Under the pieces are notes generated by a model. That model was not told where the DNA came from. It searched no databases and saw only the letters and a program-made list of their open reading frames with translations. DNA of 64,000 nt. Source: Marinobacter sediminum (GTDB lineage Bacteria > Pseudomonadota > Gammaproteobacteria > Pseudomonadales > Oleiphilaceae). The DNA lies in NCBI RefSeq assembly GCF_016820575.1, contig NZ_JAEMQH010000001.1:1116001-1180000 (forward strand), read 5' to 3'. Made by a program: the position numbers and the translations under genes. Every line of letters starts with the position of its first letter. Positions within the stretch are counted from its first letter, which is position 1. Below, in pieces: positions 63,390 through 64,000 of the stretch.

Positions 63390-63450
63390 GCTTTTTGCTG
63401 TTTGCAAACTGTGTAGCTCCGAAAATCTTTCGGATTGAATGGCGGGGTGG

Positions 63451-63477
63451 TTGAAACCTGAGAGTGGGGCCCCATAT
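63451..63477 (+). promoter_or_regulatory. sigma-32-type heat-shock promoter of grpE
   Basis: TTGAAA (63451-63456) is followed by a 13-bp spacer and CCCCATAT (63470-63477), matching the RpoH consensus CTTGAAA-N11-16-CCCCATNT. It lies about 97 bp upstream of the grpE start. Confidence 0.85.
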
Positions 63478-63573
63478 CCGATCGCATCTATATTTTTCCG
63501 GCTCGCTGCGGTCGGAAGCCATGTTCAATTGGCCGTCCCGTGATCGGCCACCGGATAGCTAGCAGGAGAACTC

Positions 63574-64000
63574 ATGAGCAACGACGAGAACCGCAACGAA
63601 CAGGTCGAAGACGAACTGAAGGAAGCAACTGAAGCTGCGGCCGAAGAAGCACAGGCCGAAAGCGAGGTTGTAGATGGTGAAGAGTCTGAAGTGGACGCAT
63701 TGAGAGCCCAGGTCAAGGAAGCGCAAGAGCAGATGCTGCGCTCCCAGGCCGAGATGCAGAATGTGCGTCGTCGGGCCGAAATCGACGTCGAAAAGGCTCA
63801 CAAGTTCGCCCTTGAGAAGTTCGTGAAAGAGCTGCTGCCTGTTGCCGATAGCCTTGAGAAGGCGGTTGAGAGTACCGAGGGTAGCGAGGATGCCGGTGAG
63901 CTGGTTGCGTCCATTCGAGAAGGCGTTGAGATGACCCTCAACCTGTTTATGAACAGCCTTGGCAAGTTCAACGTTGAGCAGCTTAACCCGGTCGGTGAGC
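63574..64000 (+). CDS. grpE: nucleotide exchange factor GrpE (truncated by window end)
   Basis: Start of the DnaK co-chaperone. The first 142 residues are present: an acidic, disordered lead (MSNDENRNEQVEDELKEATE), the long dimerisation helix containing LRSQAEMQNVRRRAEIDVEK, and the KFVKELLPVADSLEKAVE segment that is diagnostic for GrpE. AGGAGAAC precedes ATG 63574. The reading frame runs off the window at 64000; the C-terminal beta domain is missing only because of the cut. Confidence 0.94.
   Translation, partial: MSNDENRNEQVEDELKEATEAAAEEAQAESEVVDGEESEVDALRAQVKEAQEQMLRSQAEMQNVRRRAEIDVEKAHKFALEKFVKELLPVADSLEKAVESTEGSEDAGELVASIREGVEMTLNLFMNSLGKFNVEQLNPVGE

Noticed and set aside
63288..63407. 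N-terminal extension of RecN
   Set aside because: It runs through two LexA operators and shows no similarity to the RecN N-terminus.
1..64000. CRISPR arrays, insertion sequences, prophage genes, rRNA or ordinary tRNA genes
   Set aside because: I looked for regular spaced repeats, transposase or integrase motifs and tRNA T-arm signatures on both strands; only the tmRNA T-arm was found.

Overview
The window looks like a chromosomal segment of a marine gammaproteobacterium close to Marinobacter. The gene orders ubiE-ubiJ-ubiB-hisI-hisE-tatABC-rsmE and fau-6S RNA-zapA...ygfB-pepP-ubiH-ubiI are gammaproteobacterial. Two wax ester synthase/DGAT-type acyltransferases, a PHA-system protein, NhaD, Mqo and a palindromic intergenic repeat fit a Marinobacter-like, sodium-adapted, lipid-storing bacterium. 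Base composition is fairly GC-rich throughout. I see no insertion sequence, prophage, CRISPR array, rRNA or ordinary tRNA. The genus is an inference from gene content, not from a database search.

Layout. 1-3.5 kb: the end of a tandem-repeat protein, then divergent rpiA and ilvA, a nested palindromic repeat and a 54-codon membrane-protein gene. 3.5-13.7 kb: fau, 6S RNA, zapA and a zapB-like gene, then a zinc-related block (FtsX-type ABC permease and ATPase, DUF3299, His-rich DUF2796 behind a Zur-like palindrome), which interrupts the usual zapA-ygfB junction, followed by ygfB-pepP-ubiH-ubiI and a DUF808 gene. 13.7-20 kb: a reverse-strand block for ubiquinone synthesis, histidine synthesis, Tat export and 16S rRNA methylation. 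20-32.7 kb: mixed metabolic genes: PHA-system protein, FFLEELY-type protein, hydrolase, wax ester synthase, bile-acid-type symporter, a decayed EamA transporter, fumC, CarS-like protein, phosphoesterase, msrA-msrB, acyltransferase and two cation antiporters. 33-40.7 kb: mqo with a strong terminator, then a cassette of an ATP-grasp ligase, a 674-residue protein with a papain-like Gln/Cys/His/Asn pattern and a catabolic-type acetolactate synthase, plus a lipoprotein.

40.7-55.5 kb is a chemosensory island: cheV on one strand and, divergent to it, BLUF-STAS-cheW-MCP-cheY-cheA-MCP-cheR-cheB-parA-like-cheD and a large NMT1-PAS-PAS-GGDEF-EAL protein. Start/stop overlaps tie the BLUF photoreceptor gene to the chemotaxis genes, which suggests light input to this pathway, with c-di-GMP turnover encoded at the end. 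55.5-64 kb: tmRNA and smpB separated by a second wax ester synthase, a sodium-dependent transporter, ratA-rnfH, bamE, fur, recN behind two LexA boxes, and the start of grpE behind a sigma-32-type promoter.

The best candidates for something undescribed are the ATP-grasp/papain-like/ThDP cassette (34.7-39.8 kb) and the BLUF-led chemosensory operon (42.0-52.2 kb).
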